This document shows, piece after piece, positions 7,870 through 17,206 of a stretch of DNA of 64,000 bases (position 1 is its first letter; each line of letters begins with the position of its first letter). Below the pieces are notes generated by a model. That model was not told the DNA's origin, searched no databases, and was given only the letters and a program-made list of their open reading frames with translations. The stretch is from Shewanella frigidimarina (GTDB lineage Bacteria > Pseudomonadota > Gammaproteobacteria > Enterobacterales > Shewanellaceae): positions 223,661 through 287,660 of the forward strand of contig NZ_RKKE01000002.1 of NCBI RefSeq assembly GCF_003797125.1, given 5' to 3'. Made by a program: the position numbers and the translations under genes.

Positions 7870-9186
7870 TTAGTTTGTTTTAATTGCTTGGATCAGCGCA
7901 TTTCGTGGTGTAACACTGTTTGCACAAAATTCAGTCAACGTAACTTGATATCCCTGCTCTTGTAAAAAACACACTCGATCGAGCAACAGCCAATGCTCCA
8001 AGGCTCGACGAAATAAATGAGCGACTAAATCAATCCGCTTAGTAAGTCTTTGTCGTTCGATTCCGCGGTGCAAATAATGGCTCAAATTAATCTCACTGGA
8101 TATAACTAAATGCTTTTGATTTGCTGCCCACTGGCAAAAGTCGCTAAAATTGCCACTAAGCTGACTTTTTTTAATAGTCGGCACCGATAAATAAGCATCT
8201 ATATCGCGTATTTTTCGTTGCAAACTGTCAAAACCTAAGCGCCATGATATCTCTTGATTACGTAATGTTTGTTTTTTGGTGCCAGCAATAACGCTTTGTT
8301 GCAATGGCAGCTGTAAGTCATGCTTTGACAGTTTGACCGCACTCACTTTGCCTAAAGCTGATAGCGGTTGATAATGTGTATCTTCAATCAAATGATAACA
8401 GCATGGTGAAATAGACAGTACCCGAGTGCCTGCCGATACGGCAAGTTTGAGTAGTCGAACGTGTAAATCACCACAAGCGTGCAATGCTATAGCATGTTGG
8501 TCAATTAACAATAGCGGTTTACTTGAGTCGATTGGCGCAAAAGCATCAGCACAAATAAAAGTTTGTGGTAATTGCCATTGTTTTGCAAAAACCTGGCCTT
8601 GTGCGCACAAACTCGCTTGCCACTCAATACTCGTTACCTCAACCTTTTGCTGCTTAGCCACTAATCGACCTAAATGTCCTTTACCCGCACACCACTCCAA
8701 GATAGGTAACAGAGGTAATTGGGGATGATGTTGTGGATCAACTTGCTCCGCAAACGCGCTGATTTGTTGCCATTTACGACCTTTAATGTGAGCACTAAAA
8801 TGCGCGAAATCGCTATTTTGATGTTCATTAGCGAACTGTTCAATGTAAGGCACATCTTGCGCATCGTCACTGTTAGTGGCACTTGTAGGCAAAGTGATGA
8901 CTAACAAGCTTAATTGATTAATCAGTTGATCTTTGTTTGCAAACTGACCTTGCTGTATGTCTGCAATTAAACTTGGTAATAATGCATCAACAAGATGTTG
9001 TTGATCAGAATCGAGTATATCAATTTCAGCATCATCAAGTTGCCATACCGTTTGGGCTAAATGTGGAAATGCGTGCTGCCAAGGTAAGTGGTCACACTCA
9101 AACGCGACTAGCTGCCATAAGGGTTTTAGGCCATGTAGAAATGAGTCTATGGCATTAAAGGTCTGTTGATATTTGATTACTGACAT
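7870..9186 (-). CDS. Putative SAM-dependent methyltransferase
   Basis: 438 residues. In the middle is a Rossmann-like SAM motif, LEWCAGKGHLGRLVAKQ, followed by ALHACGDLHVRLL and SISPCCYHLI. That set of motifs is shared by the TRM13/METTL25-like methyltransferase superfamily. The N-terminal 130 residues and the C-terminal third are not recognised. The target (RNA or another molecule) cannot be told from the sequence. It lies upstream of oleA with a 255-base AT-rich gap, and diverges from the DUF1289 gene with only 79 bases between start codons, which must hold both promoters. Confidence 0.75.
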   Translation of the reverse strand: MSVIKYQQTFNAIDSFLHGLKPLWQLVAFECDHLPWQHAFPHLAQTVWQLDDAEIDILDSDQQHLVDALLPSLIADIQQGQFANKDQLINQLSLLVITLPTSATNSDDAQDVPYIEQFANEHQNSDFAHFSAHIKGRKWQQISAFAEQVDPQHHPQLPLLPILEWCAGKGHLGRLVAKQQKVEVTSIEWQASLCAQGQVFAKQWQLPQTFICADAFAPIDSSKPLLLIDQHAIALHACGDLHVRLLKLAVSAGTRVLSISPCCYHLIEDTHYQPLSALGKVSAVKLSKHDLQLPLQQSVIAGTKKQTLRNQEISWRLGFDSLQRKIRDIDAYLSVPTIKKSQLSGNFSDFCQWAANQKHLVISSEINLSHYLHRGIERQRLTKRIDLVAHLFRRALEHWLLLDRVCFLQEQGYQVTLTEFCANSVTPRNALIQAIKTN

Positions 9187-9265
9187 ATTGAGACTTGTAG
9201 TTAACCTTAGCCGAATGAAATGATAGGATGCGAGTCATTAAATCGCCGGACTGGAATTGTAAACT

Positions 9266-9493
9266 ATGCACTCACCTTGTGTCGCCCGTTGTGGCCTAAA
9301 TGCTGACGATTATTGTATGGGCTGTTTTCGTCACATTGATGAAATTGTGATTTGGTCACAAGCAAGTGATGAACAAAAAAAACAGATTTGCGATAAATTA
9401 GCCGATAGAAAAAAACAATTTTCAGGTGATGGTAACAGTCAAACATTGTCGAGAGCAAAATGGTTGGAAGCTGAAAAGCGAATCAAGCGATAA
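9266..9493 (+). CDS. DUF1289 family small Cys-rich protein
   Basis: A 75-residue protein whose N-terminus has four cysteines, SPCVARCGLNADDYCMGCFR, then a helical charged tail. This pattern is diagnostic of DUF1289 and looks like a small metal-binding knuckle. The function is unknown. The end of the gene runs into the repeat-rich block that follows. Confidence 0.85.
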   Translation: MHSPCVARCGLNADDYCMGCFRHIDEIVIWSQASDEQKKQICDKLADRKKQFSGDGNSQTLSRAKWLEAEKRIKR

Positions 9494-9540
9494 CGTTGAG
9501 ATAAAATGTGATAACGAGCGATTACAAGCGGTAACAAGCC

Positions 9541-9664
9541 TAGATGCTAGGGCGGACTGCGTCCAGCTAGTGCGCTTCGCTTCTATAACAACGGTAAAAC
9601 ATCAAGCAGACCCAGCTCAGAAGTATTTCCATGATGGGACCTAGCCCTAAGCTTGTATCTTTTG
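9541..9664. repeat. Degenerate member of the CTAG/CGCTTGTCATCGC repeat family
   Basis: Holds CTAGGGCGGACTGCGTCC and CTATAACAACGG, an upstream variant of words found at 9677-10040 and 19995-20232. No coding pattern with a ribosome site was found. Confidence 0.5.
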
Positions 9665-9676
9665 AATTTGATTTTA

Positions 9677-10040
9677 TAGCATCTCGCCGCGAAGCAACCT
9701 AGCTCCTAGGCTTTTATCGCTTGTCATCGCCTGTTATCGATTTTTATCGTTCTTACTAGCTTTTGACTTTGCCTGTATAGCATCTCGCCGCAAAGCGACC
9801 TAGTTCCTAGGCGGTTTCCCGCTTGTCATCGCCTGTTATCGATATTTATCGTTCTTACTAGCTTTTGACTTTGCCTGTATAGCATCTCGCCGCGAAGCGA
9901 CCTAGTTCCTAGGCTTTTATCGCTTGTCATCGATTTTTATCGCTCTTACCAGCTTTTGACATTGCCTGTATAGCATCTCGCCGCGAAGCGACCTAGCTCC
10001 TAGGCTTTTATCGCTTGTCATCGCTCTTAACCGCTTCTAC
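9677..10040. repeat. Four imperfect tandem repeats of 91-102 bp
   Basis: Units begin TAGCATCTCGCCG at 9677, 9778, 9880 and 9971, giving spacings of 101, 102 and 91. Each unit contains GCGACCTAG, CCTAGGC, CGCTTGTCATCG and usually TTACTAGCTTTTGAC. The short palindrome CCTAG/CTAGG recurs in every unit. The copies differ by point changes and one 10-base deletion. The block lies between the 3' ends of the DUF1289 and yajD-like genes. There are no unique spacers, so it is not a CRISPR array. Confidence 0.85.
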
Positions 10041-10050
10041 CGTCTCTGCT

Positions 10051-10422
10051 CTACTTCTTCATCATCGCTTTTAAGTCTGCGAATGGATTGAAAGTGGCAG
10101 CATCTTGCTTGGCTTCTTTGGTGCTACCGTAACGAATCAACTCTTCAAAGCGTGAATGTTCATTGTCGTGACAGTACAGGCACAACAACTCCCAATTAGT
10201 ACCATCTGACGGATTATTATCATGATTATGGTCGCGATGATGCACAGTTAATTCAGATAAATTTTTATGAGTAAACTCTCTGGTACAACGCCCACATACC
10301 CAAGGGTAGAGCTTTAGTGCTTGCTCACGATATCCTTTTTCACGAGAGGCTTTGTAGTCTCTCGCTTCTGCTAATACTTTATCTAATTTACTTTCATTGG
10401 CTGACATTGATTTATCACTCAT
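10051..10422 (-). CDS. yajD: YajD-like HNH nuclease family protein
   Basis: About 123 residues. YPWVCGRCTREF provides the first zinc Cys pair, LTVHHRDHNHDNNP the HH of the HNH core, and LLCLYCHDNEH the second Cys pair and final His; the end FNPFADLKAMMKK matches E. coli YajD. The role in the cell is unknown. A longer frame reaches 10467, but a terminator-like hairpin at 10434-10464 lies in that extension, so I start at the ATG at 10422 (an ATG at 10407 is also possible). Confidence 0.85.
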   Translation of the reverse strand: MSDKSMSANESKLDKVLAEARDYKASREKGYREQALKLYPWVCGRCTREFTHKNLSELTVHHRDHNHDNNPSDGTNWELLCLYCHDNEHSRFEELIRYGSTKEAKQDAATFNPFADLKAMMKK

Positions 10423-10433
10423 AAATAAAACTA

Positions 10434-10464
10434 CCCCAAGGATAATCACTGTTATCTCTTGGGG
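10434..10464 (-). terminator. Hairpin in the leader of the yajD-like gene
   Basis: CCCCAAG pairs with CTTGGGG and GATAA with TTATC, around a short loop with one bulged base. On the minus strand it is followed by TAGTTTTATTTATG, ending at the start codon at 10422. It could be a leader attenuator or an RNA stability hairpin. Confidence 0.45.
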
Positions 10465-10499
10465 CAATTGTTTGTAACAGCTATTTTACGATTAATAGC

Positions 10500-10705
10500 G
10501 ACTGACGCAAATTAACAATGACAAAGCGCTGATAATCGATCGCTTAGCGTAATATAATAGCCTCAAGCCTAGCCGCTATAAAAGCAAAGTTAAAACGATG
10601 AATAGCGATAAAATGGGATGACAAGTGCTACGTTCGCTATAACCGATTGATATCGCCGTTTTCGCTTGATATCACCGTTGTCGCTTATTATCGCTCTAAT
10701 CGGTT
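10500..10705. repeat. Diffuse repeat-like DNA related to the 9677-10040 block
   Basis: Words such as CCTAGCCGCTATAAAAGC, GCGATAAAATGGGATGACAAG and repeated TATCGCCGTT/TATCACCGTTGTCGC resemble the repeat blocks at 9541-10040 and 19995-20232, but in decayed form. No gene was found in this gap. Confidence 0.4.
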
Positions 10706-10715
10706 GTTAGCCTAT

Positions 10716-11297
10716 TTAAGCTTCTTTACTGTTAGATATCCCAGCGGTTAAATTAAAACGCATCGCATCTTCAAATGACCAGTCGACAAAAATAAGGTCG
10801 TCGCGTTTAACCAAACTGGTCACTCCTGCAATTTGGTAACTGAGTTGGAATAAAACTGGCACCCAATCACCTTCTGGCAATGCATCTGCAAGAGGCTGTG
10901 GCGCTGAGTCACTCATGATAAAACCCACAACAAAACTGCCATTGGCTTGTTTGACTAATACCGTTTTTTGAGTTTTAGGTTGGCCGTCACGGTTCATTAA
11001 ACTGGCGATATCACGGATACTGCCATAAACAGATTTAAACAAAGGAAACTTCATCAGTTGGTTTTCAATCCAACCGTAAACCCAAGCAATCGGACTAACG
11101 GAAAATAATAACCCAGCTACAAACACTAAACCCGCCACCAAACAAAAGCCTGCGCCAACAAAAGCCGCTTTTACCCCCACGATATCAAGCAATAATTTAC
11201 CTAAGCCATCTAGTGAGATAAACAGTGACCAAAACAGCCAGATAGACAACACCATAGGCAATAAATTGGTTAAACCACGAGTAAGGGTATTTTTCAT
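10716..11297 (-). CDS. DUF502 family inner-membrane protein
   Basis: 193 residues. Two hydrophobic N-terminal segments (about 10-32 and 43-67) are followed by IENQLMKFPLFKSVYGSIRD, a DUF502 landmark, and a soluble beta-rich C-terminal half. The family is widespread and of unknown function. It lies beyond the phoU terminator and so is a separate unit from the pst operon. Confidence 0.85.
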   Translation of the reverse strand: MKNTLTRGLTNLLPMVLSIWLFWSLFISLDGLGKLLLDIVGVKAAFVGAGFCLVAGLVFVAGLLFSVSPIAWVYGWIENQLMKFPLFKSVYGSIRDIASLMNRDGQPKTQKTVLVKQANGSFVVGFIMSDSAPQPLADALPEGDWVPVLFQLSYQIAGVTSLVKRDDLIFVDWSFEDAMRFNLTAGISNSKEA

Positions 11298-11364
11298 GAA
11301 CGTTTTCTTCTACATCAGATTTAGGCGCCAAAGATAGCAAATATCCATCAAAACAGCTAAACAA

Positions 11365-11417
11365 AAACGCCCTATGCTGGGCTGTTTGTTAGATAAACAG
11401 TGCAACATAGGGCGTTT
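11365..11417. terminator. Strong terminator after phoU
   Basis: Twelve-base arms AAACGCCCTATG and CATAGGGCGTTT enclose an inner CTGTTT/AAACAG stem. On the minus strand it is followed by TTTTTGTTT, the pattern of a rho-independent terminator for the pst-phoU operon. It begins 20 bases beyond the phoU stop codon. Confidence 0.85.
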
Positions 11418-11436
11418 CAAAAATCGTTAAGACTTA

Positions 11437-12141
11437 TTACAGCTCTTTTTCCATTTCTTCATAAGAAATATGGCGAACGTCTTTACCTTTCACATAGTAA
11501 ATCACGTATTCACAGATATTCTTACAACGGTCTCCGACACGCTCAACCGCACGCGCAGCCCATAATACGTCTAACACACCAGGGATTGAGCGAGGGTCTT
11601 CCATCATATGAGTCATCAACTGACGGATAATACCTTCATACTCTTTGTCTAATTTCGCATCTTCTTTGTGTAACTCAAATGCTTGGTCTGCATCCATACG
11701 TGCTAGTGCATCTAACGTTGAGTGCAACATACGTGTGGCGTGACGCCCCATGTTTTCAATACTCACCAATAAAGGTTGTTGACTATTAGCGCGCTTTTCT
11801 ACCGCTGCTTTAGCAATACGAACACAAGCATCACCAATACGTTCAAGATCAGTAATGGTTTTAGAAATAGCCAAAATTAAGCGTAAATCACTGGCAGCAG
11901 GTTGACGCTTAGCAATAATACGGGTGCACTCTTCATCAATAGCCACTTCCATACCATTGACTTTATGATCGCCTTCAATCACTTGTTGCGCTAATTCTGA
12001 GTCAAGTGTTGCCAGAGCATCCAATGCTTGCTCAAGCTGGCGCTCAACAAGACCGCCCATGGCTAATACACGATTACGAATATCATCAAGCTCAGCATTA
12101 AACTGACCTGATATGTGTTTACTTAAATTCATTTTTTCCAT
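11437..12141 (-). CDS. phoU: Phosphate signalling regulator PhoU
   Basis: About 234 residues, colinear with E. coli Pho[16 protein letters not shown] at the N-terminus, [14 protein letters not shown] and [14 protein letters not shown] in the first three-helix half, and [15 protein letters not shown] in the second. PhoU links the Pst transporter to the PhoR/PhoB system and turns off the Pho response when phosphate is ample. I take the ATG at 12141 because AGGTGG lies five bases upstream; a GTG at 12150 lies within that ribosome site. Last gene of pstC-pstA-pstB-phoU. Confidence 0.95.
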   Translation of the reverse strand: MEKMNLSKHISGQFNAELDDIRNRVLAMGGLVERQLEQALDALATLDSELAQQVIEGDHKVNGMEVAIDEECTRIIAKRQPAASDLRLILAISKTITDLERIGDACVRIAKAAVEKRANSQQPLLVSIENMGRHATRMLHSTLDALARMDADQAFELHKEDAKLDKEYEGIIRQLMTHMMEDPRSIPGVLDVLWAARAVERVGDRCKNICEYVIYYVKGKDVRHISYEEMEKEL

Positions 12142-12189
12142 GATACCCACCTAAATTCTGTATGTTAATAAAAAGCGTTTTAAGCAAGA

Positions 12190-13008
12190 TTAACCGTAAC
12201 GACCGGTAATATAATCTTCTGTTTTACGCTTTTTAGGGGTCGTGAAAATAGTGTTGGTATCAGCGTACTCAACCAACTCACCCATGTACATAAAGGCCGT
12301 TTGATCAGACACTCGAGCCGCTTGTTGCATGTTATGCGTCACAATTACCACGGTATACTGTTGTTTTAGCTCAGTAATCAATTCTTCAATGGTTAAAGTC
12401 GAGATTGGGTCAAGTGCTGACGTTGGTTCATCGAGTAGCAGTACTTCTGGCTCAATAGCAATAGCACGGGCAATCACCAAACGTTGTTGCTGACCACCAG
12501 ATAAACCAAAAGCATTATCGTGTAGACGGTCTTTCACTTCGTCCCAAATAGCCGCGCCACGTAATGAACGCTCTGCCGCTTCGTCTAAATCACGACGGTT
12601 GCTTAACCCTTGTAAACGTAAGCCATACACTACGTTTTCGTAAATTGACTTAGGGAATGGGTTAGGACGCTGAAATACCATGCCGACGTTACGACGTAGT
12701 GCCGCGACATCAACTTTCTTGTCATAAATATTCTGCCCATGAAGTAAGATTTCACCTTCAATTTTACAACTATCAACCAAATCATTCATACGGTTAATAC
12801 AACGTAACAGCGTTGATTTACCACAACCACTTGGGCCGATAAATGCCGTAACTTGTTTTTTAGGGATCTTCATCGACACGTCAAATAGCGCTTGCTTGTC
12901 ACCGTAACGTAAATCAAGGTTACGAATTTCAAGTGCGGTATCCTGTGCCGGTAAATTAGCTAAATCAACGGCTTCTGTTTGCATTGCTGAACTATCAATA
13001 GAAATCAT
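12190..13008 (-). CDS. pstB: Phosphate ABC transporter ATPase PstB
   Basis: 272 residues. Walker A is GPSGCGKST, the signature [14 protein letters not shown], and Walker [13 protein letters not shown], followed by [32 protein letters not shown] is the PstB-specific Q-loop region. It powers high-affinity phosphate uptake with PstC and PstA. It follows pstA with a 26-base gap and is followed by phoU at about 50 bases. Confidence 0.95.
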   Translation of the reverse strand: MISIDSSAMQTEAVDLANLPAQDTALEIRNLDLRYGDKQALFDVSMKIPKKQVTAFIGPSGCGKSTLLRCINRMNDLVDSCKIEGEILLHGQNIYDKKVDVAALRRNVGMVFQRPNPFPKSIYENVVYGLRLQGLSNRRDLDEAAERSLRGAAIWDEVKDRLHDNAFGLSGGQQQRLVIARAIAIEPEVLLLDEPTSALDPISTLTIEELITELKQQYTVVIVTHNMQQAARVSDQTAFMYMGELVEYADTNTIFTTPKKRKTEDYITGRYG

Positions 13009-13034
13009 TTTATCTTTCCTCAGGATATCGCTAA

Positions 13035-14696
13035 TTAATGTTCTAGCGAACGGAATTTTTCACGTAAATGGTTGCGCACGCTGATAGCGGTTAAATTAAG
13101 AGCAACAATTACAGATACTAATAAGAACGAAGTTGCATACACCAATGGGCGTGCTGCTTCTACGTTAGGGCTTTGGAAGCCTACATCGTAAATATGGAAA
13201 CCTAAGTGCATGAACTTACGTTCTAAATGCACAAACGGGAAGTTCATATCAATCGGTAATGTTGGGGCTAATTTTACCACACCCACTAACATCAACGGTG
13301 CCACTTCACCGGCGGCACGTGCCACGGCTAAAATCAAACCCGTCATAATTGCTGGGCTTGCCATTGGGATCACAATGCGCCATAAGGTCTCAGCTTTAGT
13401 CGCGCCTAATGCTAAGCTGCCTTGACGCACTGCACTCGGAATTCGGCTTAAGCCTTCTTCGGTTGATACAATGACCACTGGCAAGGTTAAAATGGCTAAG
13501 GTTAATGCAGACCAAATCACTCCAGGAGAGCCAAATGTGGGTGCTGGTAACGCCTCAGGGAAGAACAATTGGTCAATTGAGCCGCCCATCATGTACACAA
13601 AGAAACCTAAACCAAACACACCATAAACAATTGACGGTACACCGGCTAAGTTAATTACCGCAATACGGATAAGCTTAGTAATAGGGCCTTTCTTGGCGTA
13701 TTCATGCAAGTAAATAGCAGCAATAACCCCAAATGGCGTTACGATAACAGCCATGAGCATCACCATAAATACCGTACCAAAAATAGCGGGAAAAACACCA
13801 CCTTCAGTATTGGCTTCACGTGGGTCATCACTAACAAAGCGACCAATTCCCACAAACCAGTGGCCCACTTTACCGAGTAAGTTCATGTGATTGACGTAAC
13901 TGACGTCTAGAATAGAGTCCAGTTGCAAGGTGACTTCAACACCGCGCATATCTTTCACTACAACAGAATCACGAGCTGCTTTATCACGCAGGGCAAACAA
14001 GTCTTTTTCAAGCACTAAGTAGTCTTTGTTAAGCTGTCCGATTTGCGCCTTGATATCCGCTTTACGCTCGGCGGTTAATTCCCCATCAAGCTCATAACCA
14101 CGCTCTTTCAAACGTAGACGTTCCATTTGATAATTTATCGAACCAATATCGCTTTTTTGCAACTCCAAGGCTTCGTCAGAAATTGCCACAGCGCGGTCGA
14201 TATGGTCAAACAAAGACGCTTCTATGTCTGCTTCATTAGTTAACTCTAAACGTTTACCGTCTTCGATTACCGCAACAGGATAACCGTAAAAATTACCGTT
14301 TTTAGTTCGTTCAAGTTTAGCAACATCAGCAGGCATAGAGCGGCTAACGATATCGGTTCCCAAAATCCAACGGAAATCTAGACCAACAAACTCACGGTTA
14401 CCGGTTTTTACCAAGTAACGAGTAACAAACTCACCAGGGTGTTTGGCAAATTTATGACCAGCTGAAATTAAGCGCTCTGTAGGCACCTCTTCACGGTCGT
14501 AAATCTCACCAATTAAGGTACTTTTAACACCATTGTTGTCTTCGAGTTGCCATTCATAAACATCAGCAGGCCAAAAGTAACTCAAGCCACGCCAAGCGAT
14601 TAACAGTAATAAGCCTAAAACGGCAATCAAACTGATACTAACGGCACCACCGGTCATCCAAATCCACGGTGAACCTGATTTAAACCACTTACCCAT
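13035..14696 (-). CDS. pstA: Phosphate ABC transporter permease PstA, long form
   Basis: 553 residues, almost twice the size of E. coli PstA. The C-terminal 250 residues are a normal PstA permease: [34 protein letters not shown], and the EAA-type loop [17 protein letters not shown]. Between the first membrane segment (about 15-37) and this part lies a roughly 260-residue extracytoplasmic insert with a charged coiled-coil-like section ([34 protein letters not shown]). Long PstA and PstC pairs are known in Shewanella and related marine bacteria; the role of the insert is not known to me. Confidence 0.92.
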   Translation of the reverse strand: MGKWFKSGSPWIWMTGGAVSISLIAVLGLLLLIAWRGLSYFWPADVYEWQLEDNNGVKSTLIGEIYDREEVPTERLISAGHKFAKHPGEFVTRYLVKTGNREFVGLDFRWILGTDIVSRSMPADVAKLERTKNGNFYGYPVAVIEDGKRLELTNEADIEASLFDHIDRAVAISDEALELQKSDIGSINYQMERLRLKERGYELDGELTAERKADIKAQIGQLNKDYLVLEKDLFALRDKAARDSVVVKDMRGVEVTLQLDSILDVSYVNHMNLLGKVGHWFVGIGRFVSDDPREANTEGGVFPAIFGTVFMVMLMAVIVTPFGVIAAIYLHEYAKKGPITKLIRIAVINLAGVPSIVYGVFGLGFFVYMMGGSIDQLFFPEALPAPTFGSPGVIWSALTLAILTLPVVIVSTEEGLSRIPSAVRQGSLALGATKAETLWRIVIPMASPAIMTGLILAVARAAGEVAPLMLVGVVKLAPTLPIDMNFPFVHLERKFMHLGFHIYDVGFQSPNVEAARPLVYATSFLLVSVIVALNLTAISVRNHLREKFRSLEH

Positions 14697-14754
14697 TGCA
14701 CAAACCTCTCAAGGCGATTGGCGAATTAATCATTAATTGAGTCATCATCTTTCC

Positions 14755-17010
14755 TTACAGTGAGCTATAACGTTCGCGTAAACGTTGGCGAACAACTTCA
14801 GCAATGGTATTAAAGAAGAAGGTGAACACGAACAATACAAAGGCAGCTAAGAACAATACGCGATAATGCGTACTGCCAATGGCCGACTCAGGCATTTCTA
14901 CAGCAATGTTTGCCGCTAAGGTACGCATACCCTCAAATACACTCCACTCAAGGATTGCAGTATTACCGGTTGCCATTAACACAATCATGGTTTCACCCAC
15001 TGCACGGCCTAAGCCCATCATAATGGCCGAGAAAATACCTGGGCTGGCGGTAAGTAATACCACCTTAGTCAAAGTTTGCCAGTTTGTTGCACCCAGAGCC
15101 AAACTGCCGTTTGATAAATGACGCGGCACAGAGAAAATCGCATCTTCAGCAATCGAGAATATGGTTGGAATTACCGCAAAACCCATGGCAATACCCACAA
15201 CCAGCGCATTACGTTGGTCAAAAGTGATACCTAAATCATTAGTAATAAATTGACGAGTATTGCCATCAAATAATGCCACTTCAATCACTGGGCTTATCTC
15301 AAAAGAGAACCAACCAATAAATATAATCACCGGTAATAGCATTAGTTCTTGGTAGGTTTCTGGTAGACGATGCTTCCATTTTTCAGGCAATTTACTCCAG
15401 GCAAAAGCAGTGGCAAGTATTGATGTGGGCAATAACATCAATAACACCACAATACCGGGCAAATGATCTTCAATCAGTGGCGCTAACCATAAACCGGCCA
15501 AGAAACCCAAAATTACTGTCGGTAATGCTTCCATAATTTCAATGGTAGGTTTAACGACATTACGCACTTTAGGTGTCATGAAGTAAGCGGTATAAATCGC
15601 CCCAGCAATCGCCAATGGCGCGGCAAATAGCATGGCGTAAAATGCCGCTTTCATGGTGCCAAATGCCAGTGGCATTAAGCTTAATTTGGCTTCAAAGTCG
15701 TCAGAACCTGAAGTCGACTGCCACACATATTGTGGTTCAGGGTAACCTTCGTACCACACTTTTTCCCACAGTGCGCTCCAGGATATTTCTGGATGATCAT
15801 TTTCAACAGAGAACAGGTTAAGTTTGTTATCGGCTTCAATCACCAAGGCGTTTGAACGCGGGCTAAAGCCCATTTTACCTGGGTTGGTTAACTGAAACTT
15901 CTCGTCGAATAACTGACGTTCACTGGTCGTATAAAGCAGTGTTAACTCGCCTTCTGCACTCAGCACGGCAAAGCTTTTACGATAAAACTCTGTTGCCATT
16001 ACACTAACAGGAGCAAGATCATCAAACTCACGAATCTGCTGATATAAACGACCTTTTTCGCTATTAACTTGGAAGTACTGACTCACTATACCGCTGTCAT
16101 AACTCACCAAAATAGAGCTGGCACCGGCAAGTAAATTTACTTGCTTAACTTCAGCATTCACTTTTTTAACATCGACAACTTGTAATAACTCAACAGAGTC
16201 GGCATCGCGAGTGTTATAAATAAACAGTTTATTATTAGCACTCAAAATAAGCTGACGGTGATCAGGAGTCATTATCGCTGATATAACATTACTAGGAGCA
16301 TCGCTTATAAATACTTCAACAGATGACCATTCAACTTCTTCAGTCATCATGTTTTCTTCGCCTTCTTGGCGATTAAGCTTCCAAGCACCTTTGGCGTCTT
16401 GGTATGCAAAGCTCATGCGACTGTCGCTAAAATCAAACACCAGATTATAAACCGCACCGTCACTATTAATCGTCAAAGGTGTTTCACCCATCGGATAACG
16501 CAAAGACGGTGTAATGACACGTTTATTGTCTGGGTAAGTTAATCCAAACTCAATGCCGACAACAATCACTTGGCCGTTACTCAGCCCTAATGCAAAACGT
16601 TGCTCGCTTGGGCTTGATTTTGCGCTGCTGGTTACCGTTGTGCCTTCAGGGATTTTTGGCTTAAAAGATGAAATCAATTCACCGCTAGCGGCTGAATAAA
16701 AATCAACGACACCTGATTCGGTCACTCGATAAAGCACTTCGTTTTGTTCATCACTACCAACAGTTAAGGTTTTCGCATCAGTATGTTGATAACTCACACT
16801 CGTAACAGGTTCTATATGCGCCCCATCAAAAATGGGCTTGATGACATACAGCAAATAGAAAAATATTAATAACAGGGTGACAAACACTAATGTGCCACCA
16901 ACGGTTACCCCAATCTCTGCTGCTTTATCCTTAAATGCTCTGCGGGTTGCATGTCTATCAACGAGTAGACTTTTTTCCGCAGAACCAGGTTTATTGACCT
17001 GACTTTCCAT
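14755..17010 (-). CDS. pstC: Phosphate ABC transporter permease PstC, long form with a periplasmic propeller-like domain
   Basis: 751 residues, against about 320 in E. coli. After one membrane segment (about 36-58) come some 370 residues of repeated beta-strand blocks (for example ESGVVDFYSAASGELISS, LSNGQVIVVGIEFG, ANNKLFIYNTRDADSVELL) that resemble a WD40/quinoprotein beta-propeller. The last 315 residues are a PstC permease with PTVILGFLAGLWLAPLI and LALGATNWQTLTKVVLL. First gene of the operon, with a Pho box upstream. No pstS lies in the window, so the binding protein must be encoded elsewhere. Confidence 0.92.
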   Translation of the reverse strand: MESQVNKPGSAEKSLLVDRHATRRAFKDKAAEIGVTVGGTLVFVTLLLIFFYLLYVIKPIFDGAHIEPVTSVSYQHTDAKTLTVGSDEQNEVLYRVTESGVVDFYSAASGELISSFKPKIPEGTTVTSSAKSSPSEQRFALGLSNGQVIVVGIEFGLTYPDNKRVITPSLRYPMGETPLTINSDGAVYNLVFDFSDSRMSFAYQDAKGAWKLNRQEGEENMMTEEVEWSSVEVFISDAPSNVISAIMTPDHRQLILSANNKLFIYNTRDADSVELLQVVDVKKVNAEVKQVNLLAGASSILVSYDSGIVSQYFQVNSEKGRLYQQIREFDDLAPVSVMATEFYRKSFAVLSAEGELTLLYTTSERQLFDEKFQLTNPGKMGFSPRSNALVIEADNKLNLFSVENDHPEISWSALWEKVWYEGYPEPQYVWQSTSGSDDFEAKLSLMPLAFGTMKAAFYAMLFAAPLAIAGAIYTAYFMTPKVRNVVKPTIEIMEALPTVILGFLAGLWLAPLIEDHLPGIVVLLMLLPTSILATAFAWSKLPEKWKHRLPETYQELMLLPVIIFIGWFSFEISPVIEVALFDGNTRQFITNDLGITFDQRNALVVGIAMGFAVIPTIFSIAEDAIFSVPRHLSNGSLALGATNWQTLTKVVLLTASPGIFSAIMMGLGRAVGETMIVLMATGNTAILEWSVFEGMRTLAANIAVEMPESAIGSTHYRVLFLAAFVLFVFTFFFNTIAEVVRQRLRERYSSL

Positions 17011-17147
17011 TAAGAACCTCTAATAATTAATCGATGCCATAATTAGCGCTTTGAATGTGTAGTCTACTATGCTAACAATAATTATTTATGACTAAATAAA
17101 TGAAAGTAAACCACAGTAAAACAATAACACAATCTTAAGTGGCTGCG

Positions 17148-17181
17148 ATTATATGACGTAAATATGACATTTGTGTTACAG
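17148..17181 (-). promoter_or_regulatory. Pho box and -10 element for pstC
   Basis: On the minus strand CTGTAAC-N4-ATGTCAT (17164-17181) matches the PhoB consensus CTGTCAT-N4-CTGTCAT at 11 of 14 positions. It is followed after 10 bases by a perfect TATAAT (17148-17153), the usual Pho-promoter spacing. A third half-site, ACGTCAT, lies one 11-base step further on. The 5' end of the following gcvR-like gene is only 26 bases away on the other strand. Confidence 0.7.
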
Positions 17182-17206
17182 ACATTACTTATAGGAGAAA
17201 TATCGA

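Noticed and set aside
9426..9644. Open frame overlapping the DUF1289 gene end
   Set aside because: It starts inside a real gene and runs into repeat DNA; no ribosome site.
9677..10040. Possible CRISPR array
   Set aside because: The units are 91-102 bases and similar along their full length; there are no short repeats with unique spacers and no cas genes.
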